The notes beneath the pieces are model-generated. The model saw only the letters and a list, made by a program, of their open reading frames with translations, ran no database searches and was not told the DNA's origin. 58,833 nucleotides of DNA from NCBI GenBank assembly GCA_937124615.1, contig CAKZKR010000050.1:1-58833 (forward strand), read 5' to 3'. The position numbers and the translations under genes were made by a program. Source of the stretch: an uncultured bacterium (GTDB lineage: Bacteria; Hydrogenedentota; Hydrogenedentia; Hydrogenedentales; Hydrogenedentaceae). Shown here in pieces: positions 35,313 to 44,784 of this stretch. Position 1 is the stretch's first letter; every line of letters starts with the position of its first letter.

Positions 35313-36419
35313 CTATAATTTCACTGGCATGATAATATTTATATATCTTTCATCTCCCTCAGCCTCAGGTGATAACGGCTTTACTATGCACGGACTATTA
35401 CTATCCTTTATAGACATCACCAATTTTTCTGTAGTTATATGGTCCACAACATCTACTAAATATTCAATGTTAAATCCTGTTCTTACTTCCTCTCCTTCAT
35501 ATTCCACTTCTACAGTATCAGCAAATTCACCTACTTCAGGATTTTGAACCTCTATATCTATCTGTTTCTTCTTTATATAAACCTTTATAGACATTGTTTT
35601 CATTGCCCCTGCTCTCTTCAACACGGATTTCCAATTTTCTGTCCCAATTATTACATGCTTACTATAATCTTTTGGTATGACGACTTCATAATTTGGAAAT
35701 GTACCCTCAATTAAACTACTCGTCAATCTCGTTTTACCAAATACAAAAGAAGCCCTCGATTCACCTACAAATATCTTCATATCCCCTGTTCCTTCCATCT
35801 GATTCATTAATTCCTTTACCGTCCGTTCCGGTATCGTTATACGAACATTCATCTCCTCAGGAACACAGTCTTTCTCTCTTCTTAAACTCATTCTCTTTCC
35901 ATCTGTTGCAACCAAAGTCAAATTACCATCATTAATTTCAAAGAGCACTCCTGTAAGCGCATACCTTGATTCTTCTGTACATACAGCAAAAACAACCTTC
36001 CTAAACATATCCAACAACAATGCTTCAGAAATAACTACGAACTTATCGCTATCAACAAACATTACAGGAGGAAACTCATCCGGAGGCATTGTTATATACT
36101 TGACCTCCGTCCGACCACTTTTCACAACCACCTGATTATCACCCACAGACTTTAAAATAATCTCTCCTTTAGACATATTCGAAAGCAAGTTCGAAAATAG
36201 GTGGGCCCTTACAGTAATCTTCCCTTCTTCTTCTATTTCACACTCTTCTAATTCCTGCTCTATTGTCATTCTCAAGTCAGTACTAATTAATTTTAACACA
36301 CCGTTCTCTGCCGTCATTAAAATAGAAGATAATATTGGTAAAGATGATTTTGTAGGAACTGCATTCCTCACTTTTGATAATACCTCGTTTAGTTTTTCCT
36401 GACTCACTTTGATTCTCAT
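35313..36419 (-). CDS. dnaN: DNA polymerase III beta sliding clamp
   Basis: A 368-residue processivity clamp. It begins MRIKVSQEKLNEVLSKVRNAV and continues PILSSILMTAENGVLKLISTDLRMTIE, the three-domain clamp pattern, and ends IIMPVKL (family MPxxL). AGGAGG-like GGAGG precedes the ATG. The neighbours are not dnaA, recF or gyrB, and DnaA boxes flank the gene on both sides. Arginine is coded mostly by AGA/AGG, unlike uvrB but like its LmbE and TPR neighbours. Confidence 0.95.
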   Translation of the reverse strand: MRIKVSQEKLNEVLSKVRNAVPTKSSLPILSSILMTAENGVLKLISTDLRMTIEQELEECEIEEEGKITVRAHLFSNLLSNMSKGEIILKSVGDNQVVVKSGRTEVKYITMPPDEFPPVMFVDSDKFVVISEALLLDMFRKVVFAVCTEESRYALTGVLFEINDGNLTLVATDGKRMSLRREKDCVPEEMNVRITIPERTVKELMNQMEGTGDMKIFVGESRASFVFGKTRLTSSLIEGTFPNYEVVIPKDYSKHVIIGTENWKSVLKRAGAMKTMSIKVYIKKKQIDIEVQNPEVGEFADTVEVEYEGEEVRTGFNIEYLVDVVDHITTEKLVMSIKDSNSPCIVKPLSPEAEGDERYINIIMPVKL

Positions 36420-36688
36420 ACTTTTCCTCCAAATGTTGGTATCTTCTTCTTTCTACTATATATTTAAATTTTAGATGAGATAGTAGTAGTTTGTGTTAGT
36501 ATGTGGATAACTATAAAAGATTATCTTTTTTCTATATAAAAAAGCAACTTTCTAATGTTGAAATATTCTTAATTTTTTTGTGTATATCTTTATTTTTTTC
36601 CACTAAAAAAAAATTTTTATTTTTTCATGTTATCTTTTTGTTAGTAATTTTTAACTTTTTAACAAAAAAGTAACATTTTTCAAAAATT
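36420..36688. promoter_or_regulatory. AT-rich gap with a DnaA box upstream of dnaN
   Basis: A 269-bp gap. It holds a perfect reverse-orientation DnaA box TGTGGATAA (36502-36510), a weaker TTTTCCACT (36596-36604), and long A and T runs up to the PilB gene. It would contain the dnaN promoter and possibly an unwinding element. No other gene is visible. Confidence 0.5.
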
Positions 36689-38650
36689 TTATAGCCTTAT
36701 GACTTTTAAAAATTCTTCAGGTGTAATAATGCCTTCTCTTATCTTTTCTCTGCAATGGTCTGCCATTGTTTTCATTTTAGATATTTGTGCGATAACTTCT
36801 GGTGTTGCACCTTCAGCAATGAGTTTTCTTATCTGGGGAGTAATTTCAAGGATTTCAAATATTCCTGTTCTGCCTTTATATCCTGTATGATAGCAGTTGT
36901 TGCATCCTTTACCATGGTAAAGTGTTTTTATTGTTGTGGGTAAATTAACCTCCTTAAGGATGGATGCACTTGGTTTGTAGGGAACTTTACATTCTATACA
37001 TATTTTCCTCACAAGTCTCTGTGCCATTATGGCTGTTAGAGCACTTGAGATAAGGTAGGAAGGGATACCCATGTTGCGAAGTGTATTTATAGCATCAGGA
37101 GCGTTGTTAGTATGAAGTGTACTAAGAACAAGATGTCCTGTCATGGCTGCTCTTATAGCAATGTGTGCTGTCTCCGTATCACGGATTTCTCCAACGAGTA
37201 TCACATCGACATCCTGTCGTAACACAGCCCTTAAAGTATTTGCAAAGGTAACATTGATATCTGTGTCTATCTGCACTTGATTAATGCCAGATAATTGGTA
37301 CTCTACAGGGTCCTCAAGAGTGACAATGCTTTCTGTCATAACATTCTTCTGATTCAGAGCTGCATATAGAGTTGTTGTTTTTCCACTACCTGTAGGACCT
37401 GTTACAAGTATCATGCCATAAGGCTGATCAATAAGTTTTATTAACCGGCTCTGGTCTTTTTCTGATAGTCCTAAGTCACCGATGCCTGATAGTACAGCAG
37501 ACTGATCCAGGAGCCTTAAAACAACTCTCTCTCCTAAAAAAGTAGGTAGTGTTGCTACCCTTATATCCAATTCTCTTCCTTCAACTTCAAGGTTCATGTG
37601 ACCATCTTGGGGATGTCTTGTTTCTGTAATATCAAGGTCGGAAAGTATCTTTACTCTTGAAACAATAGCATTTTGCATAGAGGGAGGGATACTCATTATA
37701 TCATGTAATATACCATCGATACGATAACGAACACGCATTTCAGGTTCCTGTGGGTCAAGATGGATATCGGTAGCACCTGCTTTAACAGCACCTTCAAGAA
37801 TCGTTTTGACCGTATTGATTGCAGATGTTCCTGAAGCCTCTTTTGCAATCTGTTCAAATCTTTTATTGGAATCTTCACTCTTAACTTCGGTCTTTTTTAT
37901 AACCGCTTCACCAGACATAACTTTTTCCTTTTTTCTTTTTTCTTCTGTAACTACTGCTTCTCTTTTTTCTTTGATAATAGGCTTGTTAACAATATCTACA
38001 CTATTCATTGTTTGTATATTCTGGTACCATTTTTCTATTTCTGCGTTTATGTCTTCGACTGCTGTAAGCATTGGATAAATTCTCCTACCGGTTAGTACCG
38101 ATAGGTCCTTCGTTTTCTGAACATTTTGCGGTGTTGATATAAGCACACCGATCTTGTCCCCTTCGACATACACAGGAAGAACCTGATACCTCCTTGCTAA
38201 GGCTTCTGAAATCGCATTTATTGCCAGAGGGTTGGGATTAACTGTCTTTATATCAACATATTCAAGGTTATGCTGCTTGGCGAGCGTTTTAGTTATATCC
38301 TCACGCGTAACATAACCAAGTTCTAGGAGAATATTTCCCAGTAGACGATTTGTTCTTCTCTGGACCTTCAATGCTTCCTCTAATTGTCCTTTTGTTATTA
38401 TTCCATCATCAAGTAAAGCCATCCCTAATGACTTATGTTTTTCCTGTACATCCCTTGAATGCCATTCATAACGGAGAACATCTTCTATAACGGAGAAGGT
38501 AACTTTTCCCATCTGTATAAGTTGTTTGTACCAGGGCACACCACTGGTCTTTTCTCGTTCGCGGACTCTGTCCAACTCCTCTTGAGTAATATACTCTCCT
38601 TTAACAAGCCGTTCTGCAATTTTATTTTGTTTGTTTTCTTCGTCAGACAT
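36689..38650 (-). CDS. Type IV pilus / type II secretion assembly ATPase (PilB/GspE)
   Basis: A 653-residue hexameric motor that drives pilin or pseudopilin polymerisation. Two N-terminal MshEN-like modules (about 1-215, including LGMALLDDGIITKGQLEEAL and LGNILLELGYVTREDI), which in relatives bind cyclic di-GMP, precede the ATPase. Walker A is GPTGSGKTTTLYAAL at about 410-420, the Asp box and Walker B are LVGEIRDTETAHIA, and there is a four-cysteine zinc motif (CIEC...CNNC). I chose ATG 38650, with GGGAG eight bases upstream, over GTG 38665. The diguanylate cyclase at 28028 could supply its ligand, and the three prepilins are candidate substrates. Confidence 0.93.
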   Translation of the reverse strand: MSDEENKQNKIAERLVKGEYITQEELDRVREREKTSGVPWYKQLIQMGKVTFSVIEDVLRYEWHSRDVQEKHKSLGMALLDDGIITKGQLEEALKVQRRTNRLLGNILLELGYVTREDITKTLAKQHNLEYVDIKTVNPNPLAINAISEALARRYQVLPVYVEGDKIGVLISTPQNVQKTKDLSVLTGRRIYPMLTAVEDINAEIEKWYQNIQTMNSVDIVNKPIIKEKREAVVTEEKRKKEKVMSGEAVIKKTEVKSEDSNKRFEQIAKEASGTSAINTVKTILEGAVKAGATDIHLDPQEPEMRVRYRIDGILHDIMSIPPSMQNAIVSRVKILSDLDITETRHPQDGHMNLEVEGRELDIRVATLPTFLGERVVLRLLDQSAVLSGIGDLGLSEKDQSRLIKLIDQPYGMILVTGPTGSGKTTTLYAALNQKNVMTESIVTLEDPVEYQLSGINQVQIDTDINVTFANTLRAVLRQDVDVILVGEIRDTETAHIAIRAAMTGHLVLSTLHTNNAPDAINTLRNMGIPSYLISSALTAIMAQRLVRKICIECKVPYKPSASILKEVNLPTTIKTLYHGKGCNNCYHTGYKGRTGIFEILEITPQIRKLIAEGATPEVIAQISKMKTMADHCREKIREGIITPEEFLKVIRL

Positions 38651-38828
38651 AATCACTGCTCCCACATAAATTGGAAGGATAAATTATTGAAAATATAAAA
38701 AACCATTACATAACAATATACAAATTACAAAGGAAAAAAGTCAAGAATTTTTTTGTTATTATATTTCAGATATTGCAAAAGTGTATAGATAATCGTTAAT
38801 ATTCTTGTGGAATTTATAAGGACTGCTA

Positions 38829-40643
38829 ATGAAGATACTTGGGATTTCTGCATTTTATCATGATAGTGCGTCCGCATTGGTAATAGATGGAGATATTGTT
38901 GCGGCGGCGCAGGAAGAGAGATTTACGCGTAAGAAGCATGACCCGCGTTTTCCAAAGTATGCGGTGGAATATTGTCTGAAAGAAGGGAACATCGGTATAT
39001 CTGATATTGATTGTATCGTATTTTATGATAAGCCCTTTTTGAAATTTGAACGGTTATTGATGACTTACCTTGGCACGGCACCTTTGGGAATTTCTTCTTT
39101 CTTTGTTCAAATGCCCTCATGGCTCTCTGAAAAGTTGAATATGAGAGCAACAATTCGTAGAGAATTGAATTACGATGGGGAAATTCTCTTTTCTACACAT
39201 CACCTGTCCCATGCGGCTTCTGCATTTTATCCGAGCCCATTTGAGGAGTCTGCGATTATCACTTTAGATGGTGTTGGAGAATGGGCGACTTCCGCATACG
39301 GTATCGGACAGGGTAATAAGATAAAGTTGTTGAAGGAGATTCGTTTTCCACATTCATTGGGACTGCTTTATTCCGCTTTTACATATTTCACAGGTTTCAA
39401 GGTAAACAGTGGTGAGTATAAGTTAATGGGATTGGCACCTTATGGAGAACCGAAGTATGTGGATACGATAAAGAAAGAACTAATTGATATACATGAGGAT
39501 GGTTCTTTTCGTCTTAACTTGAAATACTTTGATTACTGTGCCGGGCTAAAAATGACGAACAATCGGTTTGCTAAACTTTTTGGTGGTCCCCCGCGAAAGC
39601 CGGAATCAAAAATTACACAGAGAGAAATGGATTTAGCGAAATCTATACAGATAGTTACTGAAGAGATTGTTCTGAAAATAGCGAGACATGTCTATAAAGA
39701 GACAGGAATGAAAAAGTTAGCCATGTCTGGAGGTGTTACGCTGAATTGTGTTGCCAACGGTAGATTGTTACGTGAAGGACCGTTTGATGAGATATGGGTA
39801 CAACCCTGTGCCAGTGACGGTGGAAATGCGTTAGGTTGTGCGCTTCTGGCATGGCATCAAGTATACGGGAAGGAAAGAATCGCCCACTCTCGCAGGCAGA
39901 AAGCCAGTTATTTAGGGCCATCGTTTTCAGATGAAGAAATAGAGAAATTCCTCAAAGAAGAGGATATTCCTTATGAAAAACTTTCTGAAAACGAAATAGC
40001 GAGTCGCGTAGCCCAATTGATAGATGAAGGAAAAGTTGTTGGTTGGTTTCAGGGGCGAATGGAATTCGGTCCGCGTGCATTAGGTGCGCGGAGTATATTG
40101 GGAGATGCCCGTTCAAGAGAGATGCAATCGGTATTGAATTTAAAGATAAAATTCCGCGAATCGTTTCGACCTTTCGCTCCGACCGTGTTGTATGAACAGG
40201 CGGATGAGTATTTTGAATTAAACCGTGTAGAAAGTCCTTACATGTTACTGGTTGCAAATGTGCGGAAGGAACATTTGAGGGAACTGAGTGCGGAAGAGAA
40301 ACAAGCCCGAGAATTTGATAAATTGAGAGTAGTACGTTCCGATATTCCGGCCGTTACCCATGTGGATAATTCCGCTCGCATACAAACAATTTGTCGGGAA
40401 GACCATCCGAGATACTATGATATGATAAAAGCGTTCTATGAACGGACAGGATGTCCGGTGATTATTAATACCTCTTTTAATGTTCGTGGCGAGCCGATTG
40501 TGTGTACTCCGAAAGAGGCCTATACATGCTTCATGAGAACAAACATGGATTACTTATGTATGGGTTCTTTCTTATTGGATAAAGCGAAACAAAAACCCTG
40601 GAAAGATGAAGTTGATTGGAAAAAAGAATTTGAACTGGATTAA
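38829..40643 (+). CDS. NodU/CmcH-family carbamoyltransferase
   Basis: A 604-residue enzyme that transfers carbamoyl from carbamoyl phosphate, through a carbamoyl-adenylate, to a hydroxyl. It begins ILGISAFYHDSASALVIDGD; THHLSHAASAFYPSPFEESA carries the conserved histidines; the nucleotide-binding part has LDGVGEWATSAYG and SGGVTLNCVANGRLL; the C-terminal YrdC-like lobe has MEFGPRALGARSILGD. Acceptors in the family include sugars and antibiotics. It is followed after 5 bp by its usual partner SxtJ, as in many exopolysaccharide loci. The acceptor here is unknown. Confidence 0.92.
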   Translation: MKILGISAFYHDSASALVIDGDIVAAAQEERFTRKKHDPRFPKYAVEYCLKEGNIGISDIDCIVFYDKPFLKFERLLMTYLGTAPLGISSFFVQMPSWLSEKLNMRATIRRELNYDGEILFSTHHLSHAASAFYPSPFEESAIITLDGVGEWATSAYGIGQGNKIKLLKEIRFPHSLGLLYSAFTYFTGFKVNSGEYKLMGLAPYGEPKYVDTIKKELIDIHEDGSFRLNLKYFDYCAGLKMTNNRFAKLFGGPPRKPESKITQREMDLAKSIQIVTEEIVLKIARHVYKETGMKKLAMSGGVTLNCVANGRLLREGPFDEIWVQPCASDGGNALGCALLAWHQVYGKERIAHSRRQKASYLGPSFSDEEIEKFLKEEDIPYEKLSENEIASRVAQLIDEGKVVGWFQGRMEFGPRALGARSILGDARSREMQSVLNLKIKFRESFRPFAPTVLYEQADEYFELNRVESPYMLLVANVRKEHLRELSAEEKQAREFDKLRVVRSDIPAVTHVDNSARIQTICREDHPRYYDMIKAFYERTGCPVIINTSFNVRGEPIVCTPKEAYTCFMRTNMDYLCMGSFLLDKAKQKPWKDEVDWKKEFELD

Positions 40644-40648
40644 AGAAA

Positions 40649-41062
40649 ATGGCTCTTAAGATTGATTACAAAGATAAAAAAGAACAACGGAAGTTCGGAA
40701 TACTTGTCGGTGCTGTTTTTATCATTATTGGTTTAATTCGTTGGGCCATTCATGGCTTTGTTGGTATTCCATATATATGGTTGGGTGTGGGAGGAACTCT
40801 AATTGTCCTGGGTCTTCTTATTCCGAAAGTATTACAACCGCTATTTTTCCTGTGGATAAAATTGGCCGATGTATTAAATTGGCTAATGACAAGGTTCTTC
40901 TTACTTGTCGCTTTTTATCTTGTCATTACGCCTATTGGAATTCTCTATCGGCTATTTAAAGGAGACCCATTGAACCGTCAATGGCTTTCTAAGGATACAA
41001 CATATTGGGATGAGGTAGAAGTACAGCCTGAAAATATTGAAGAGTTTCGCAGGCAATTCTAA
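40649..41062 (+). CDS. SxtJ-family membrane protein
   Basis: A 137-residue protein with three or four membrane helices (about 17-33, 41-60, 80-100) and the conserved ending in which a basic loop GDPLNRQWL is followed by TTYW. It sits five bases after the carbamoyltransferase gene, the standard position of SxtJ. The role is unknown; co-occurrence suggests it helps the carbamoyltransferase. Confidence 0.8.
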   Translation: MALKIDYKDKKEQRKFGILVGAVFIIIGLIRWAIHGFVGIPYIWLGVGGTLIVLGLLIPKVLQPLFFLWIKLADVLNWLMTRFFLLVAFYLVITPIGILYRLFKGDPLNRQWLSKDTTYWDEVEVQPENIEEFRRQF

Positions 41063-41092
41063 AATAAACCAAACAGGATAGGAGGTATCTAT

Positions 41093-42268
41093 ATGGAACA
41101 TGTTGTAATTACATCAGGTGTTCGGACAGCAATAGGCTCGTTTGGTGGTAGTCTTAAAGATTATTCCGCCCCGGATCTTGCAGGTCTTGTCATTAAAGAA
41201 GCCGTTCAACGAAGTAAGGTAGAACCGGAGGCCGTGGGCGATGTGGTTATTGGGCAGTGTATGCAAAGGACAGATGAATTACCAACGGGCCGGCTTGCCG
41301 GTTTGAAGGCGGGATTGCCTATACATGTGCCGGGAGTGACTATTCAACGGAATTGTGCTTCCGGGATGCAAGCGATTGTATATTCCGCACAGCAAATTAT
41401 GCTCGGTGATATGGATATTGCGGTTGCTGGCGGTGTGGAGATCATGAGTCGTGTTCCTTATACAGTGGATAAGGCCCGCTGGGGCATCCGATTACAGCAT
41501 GCCGTATTTGCGGATGGTGTCTGGGATGGTCTTACGGACTCATGGAGCGGTCTTATCATGGGTTTAACAGCGGAGAATCTAGCAGAAAAATATAATATTA
41601 CCCGTGAAGAACAGGATACGATAGCATTGAAGTCCCATAATAGAGCAGAACGGGCTATTAAAGAAGGAAAATTCAAAGAGGAGATAATCCCTGTAGAGAT
41701 AAAGGGCAAAAAAGGGACAACCATTTTTGAGCAGGATGAACATGTGCGGATGGGTTTGACTATGGAACAATTATCTGCTCTGAAACCGACCTTCAAAAAA
41801 GATGGGACGGTAACTGCGGGTAATGCTTCGGGGATAAACGATGCTGCGTGTGCCATTGTACTAATGAGTGAAAAGGAGGCCCATCGAAGAGGACTGGAAC
41901 CGTTAGGGCGATTGGTTGCGTATGCTGTTTCCGGTGTGGAGCCGGAACTTATGGGCTATGGTCCTGTGCCTGCAACGAAAAAAGCATTGGAGAAAGCAAA
42001 GATGAAGTTGGATGATATAGAATTGATTGAACTTAATGAAGCCTTTGCAGCACAATATCTTGCCTGTGAAAAATTGTTAGGACTGAATCGGGATATTACC
42101 AATGTTAATGGATCGGGAATTGCATTAGGACATCCTGTGGGTTGCACGGGAGCAAGAATCGTATTGTCTCTGTTGAACGAGATGAAACGAAGAAACCTCA
42201 AATACGGGCTGGCTACGCTCTGTGTCGGTGGGGGCATGGGAATGTCAACAATCTGGGCACGAGATTAG
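41093..42268 (+). CDS. Acetyl-CoA acetyltransferase (thiolase II)
   Basis: A 391-residue thiolase that reversibly joins two acetyl-CoA to acetoacetyl-CoA. Catalytic residues: C88 in [11 protein letters not shown] (acyl carrier), H347 in GHPVGC and C377 in LCVGGGMG (proton transfer), matching the classic Cys89/His348/Cys378 set. NEAFAAQ and [12 protein letters not shown] are also present. AGGAGG seven bases before the ATG marks strong translation. It may follow the SxtJ gene in the same transcript but has no obvious functional link. Confidence 0.93.
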   Translation: MEHVVITSGVRTAIGSFGGSLKDYSAPDLAGLVIKEAVQRSKVEPEAVGDVVIGQCMQRTDELPTGRLAGLKAGLPIHVPGVTIQRNCASGMQAIVYSAQQIMLGDMDIAVAGGVEIMSRVPYTVDKARWGIRLQHAVFADGVWDGLTDSWSGLIMGLTAENLAEKYNITREEQDTIALKSHNRAERAIKEGKFKEEIIPVEIKGKKGTTIFEQDEHVRMGLTMEQLSALKPTFKKDGTVTAGNASGINDAACAIVLMSEKEAHRRGLEPLGRLVAYAVSGVEPELMGYGPVPATKKALEKAKMKLDDIELIELNEAFAAQYLACEKLLGLNRDITNVNGSGIALGHPVGCTGARIVLSLLNEMKRRNLKYGLATLCVGGGMGMSTIWARD

Positions 42269-42279
42269 CCATTAAAAAG

Positions 42280-42312
42280 TTTATGGAACGAAAATAAAAA
42301 TTTTTCCATAAA
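42280..42312 (+). terminator. Possible terminator after thiolase
   Basis: Stem TTTATGGAA / TTCCATAAA with a ~15-base A/T-rich loop. The tail is not a clean T-run, so confidence is low. Confidence 0.3.
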
Positions 42313-42356
42313 ATTATTATAAGAATGGAAAAAATAACAAAATTGGGTTTAGGTAT

Positions 42357-43847
42357 ATGAAAAGCCGGCGGATTGCTTTGGTTTTGTTTACGAGTATATG
42401 TATCCTATGTCTGTTCCTTAGTTGCACGCGGACACGAATCCCTCTAACCAAGATAGAAGTCCCAATGGTTGCAGTTCCTCTCCCGGAGTTACCCCTACCT
42501 TTGCCGAAAATACCATTACTGATGAGTGGTGAAGGCGATTATCGGCTTTTACCCTGGAAAAAGGCTTTTAACAGGTTATGTGACCAGATAGAGCGCGAAT
42601 ATCCCTATACAGAATGGAAGAATATAAACTGGAATGATTTGCGTATAAAATACACTGAAAAAGTTAAACAAGCAAAAGATAAAAAGGACCGCAACGCTTA
42701 CTATCTTGCCCTGCGGGAGTTCATGTATTCCATTCCTGATGGGAATATCCGCGTAGAAATGGATGAAGAAATTCGTGCCTCTGCCATAGGTGGAGGCTAT
42801 GGCTTTGCTATGACGCGTACCGATGATGGGCAATATATTGTGTTTTATATTCATCAGGGGAGTTCCGCAGAGAAAGCAGGGATGAAAATCGGTACGAAAC
42901 TATTAAAATGGAATAATGTAGCGATAGAAACAGCCGTTCAGGAGACCTCTGTTTTATGGACAGATACACCGCCTGCAACACGGGAGGGGAAAGTTTTTGA
43001 GCAGTGTAAACTTTTGGGCCGAGCACCGGTGGGGACGGAAGTGGAAGTCTCTTTTATGAATCCGTCCGAGACAGAGCCCGTCATTGCAAAACTCAAAGCG
43101 GAGAAAGACGATTACTCAACTTTAATAACTCCCGTCTGGGATAAAGTCCGTGTAGGTCCGACGGACAATCCCCTGCAGAAGAAGAAATTGGAAGAAAAAT
43201 ATGGTTATGTTCGTATCTTTTTCTTTTCACCGAGCATTAATACACCGTTCCCCGCACAGGCATTTCAGAAAGTAATTAGCGACTTTATTCGTGAAGATAC
43301 TCCGGGGCTAATTCTTGACCTTCGAGGGAATACAGGTGGTGATCCCGAATTGATACCACGATTTGCAGGATATTTTGTTGAAGAAGAGAGTTTTTTCCAG
43401 GACCTTGCCTTTTATAGCAAGAAAGAAAAAGGTTTTAAGGTCAGTCCGGGAGACCGAATTGTTATTAAACCATTCCCCTTGCGGTATCGTGGAAATGTTG
43501 TTGTTCTGGTAGATTACGGTACGGCGGGTAGTGCAGAAGGATTGGCTTCTGTCTTGAGCAAGCAGAAAAATGTTCAGGTCATTGGAATATCTGACACGAG
43601 AGGTGCAATGGGTGTGCCGGGGGGCGATGTTCGAATGCCCAATGGCCTTACGGTATCCTATCCGGTGGCTCGTTCATTAGATAAAGAGGGAATCGTTCAG
43701 ATTGAAGCCAATGCACAGGGCGAAGGTGGAATCAAACCGGCCGTAAAAGTACCGTTGAATTTAGAAAACCTTCAAAAAATATATATAGGGGAAGAGGATG
43801 TAGTTCTCCAACAGGCTCTTGATGTTCTAAAAAACAGGGATAAATAG
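42357..43847 (+). CDS. S41-family (CtpA/tail-specific) protease, lipoprotein-like
   Basis: A 496-residue periplasmic serine protease. The N-terminus has a hydrophobic signal ending LFLSC23, a plausible lipobox. A PDZ domain lies at about 140-200 (GFAMTRTDDGQYIVFYIHQGSSAEKAGMKIG). The catalytic domain has GLILDLRGNTGGDPELI and the nucleophile S392 in YGTAGSAEGLASVL, followed by DTRGAMGVPGG. The general-base lysine is not obvious in the usual spacing. It probably cleaves non-polar C-termini of periplasmic proteins. Confidence 0.85.
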   Translation: MKSRRIALVLFTSICILCLFLSCTRTRIPLTKIEVPMVAVPLPELPLPLPKIPLLMSGEGDYRLLPWKKAFNRLCDQIEREYPYTEWKNINWNDLRIKYTEKVKQAKDKKDRNAYYLALREFMYSIPDGNIRVEMDEEIRASAIGGGYGFAMTRTDDGQYIVFYIHQGSSAEKAGMKIGTKLLKWNNVAIETAVQETSVLWTDTPPATREGKVFEQCKLLGRAPVGTEVEVSFMNPSETEPVIAKLKAEKDDYSTLITPVWDKVRVGPTDNPLQKKKLEEKYGYVRIFFFSPSINTPFPAQAFQKVISDFIREDTPGLILDLRGNTGGDPELIPRFAGYFVEEESFFQDLAFYSKKEKGFKVSPGDRIVIKPFPLRYRGNVVVLVDYGTAGSAEGLASVLSKQKNVQVIGISDTRGAMGVPGGDVRMPNGLTVSYPVARSLDKEGIVQIEANAQGEGGIKPAVKVPLNLENLQKIYIGEEDVVLQQALDVLKNRDK

Positions 43848-43950
43848 CCCAACTCATCTAAACATTAAGAAAAATTTTTTCCGCTACGATATAGACCATC
43901 TTCTGTGTATTTAGTAATATGATTTCGGCAATCCGGAAATAAATAGGGAA

Positions 43951-44784
43951 ATGCTTACCACAGCAGATTTATTAATGGAGCACCTGGACGAAGAAAATAT
44001 TATATTCAGGATTTACCTTTCCGCTTTATATCAAAAACTAAATATGCCGGAAAAGGCATATACACTACTATCAAATGTGGATGCGGAAGAAATAAAAGAA
44101 AATAATAAAATTTTTTATGAATTGTATAGATTTATTATAAATGTGTTCCGGCAGAACAGGGATATTTTTAATTGTTTGAAGATAATGGGAAAAGTAATGT
44201 ATTCAGAAGAAATATCTGAAAAAGAGTGAGAGGAATTAGAAGACACAGAAGATTCGAGGCTTTTGTTTTGGATAGGGAGAAGTTATCTAAAAATTGTAAA
44301 GAATGCTCAGAAAGGTATAGGATTCCTTGAAAAAGCCAGTAGAAAGGGGGATAAATCGGCCACATTTTATCTTGCTTCGGAATACGAATCAGGTTCTCCA
44401 ATTATAAAACGAGATATTAAAAGAAGTCTGGAGTATTATCAGCGAGCCGTGGAGCAAGGGGATTCTTATGCATATCAATTTATTAGAAGAATCTATTACT
44501 TAGGAAAAGGAGTTCCAAGAGATGTAACCAAAGCAAGAGAATGTTTTGAGTTGGCTAGAGGTTGGGGTAAATATTGGTTAGGAGTGATGTACAGCAAAGG
44601 AGAAGGTGTTCCGCTGGATTATAAAAAAGTGCATAAATACTTCCTTGAAGCCGTGCGATTGGGTTTAAACCGCGACAAAGCATATATTGCCATAAGAGAT
44701 TTGTATTTATCCGTCAAGATTGATAGGGATAATGATTATATTCATTATGGAGATTCCGATGGTTCCTCTTTGTTCTTGTTGTAA
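43951..44784 (+). pseudogene. Sel1-repeat protein split by an in-frame TGA
   Basis: Two open segments in the same frame are separated by one TGA (44227-44229). The first (92 codons) reads like TPR helices (YQKLNMPEKAYTLLSNV). After the stop the frame continues directly into EELEDTEDSRLLFWIGRSY and Sel1 repeats (GKGVPRDVTKARECFELAR, GEGVPLDYKKVHKYFLEAV). TGA is a normal stop elsewhere in the window, so this looks like a nonsense mutation or sequencing error. The start is weak (AGGG three bases before the ATG), so the 5' end may be lost as well. The 3' end overlaps the convergent YfhO gene by 40 bp. Confidence 0.7.

Noticed and set aside
44227-44229. TGA as a selenocysteine codon
   Set aside because: The context is a charged linker, not a redox site, and no SECIS-like hairpin was recognised after it.
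44263-44784. Independent Sel1 gene starting at TTG
   Set aside because: The reading frame is continuous with 43951-44229 apart from one TGA, with no ribosome site at the TTG; treated as one broken gene.
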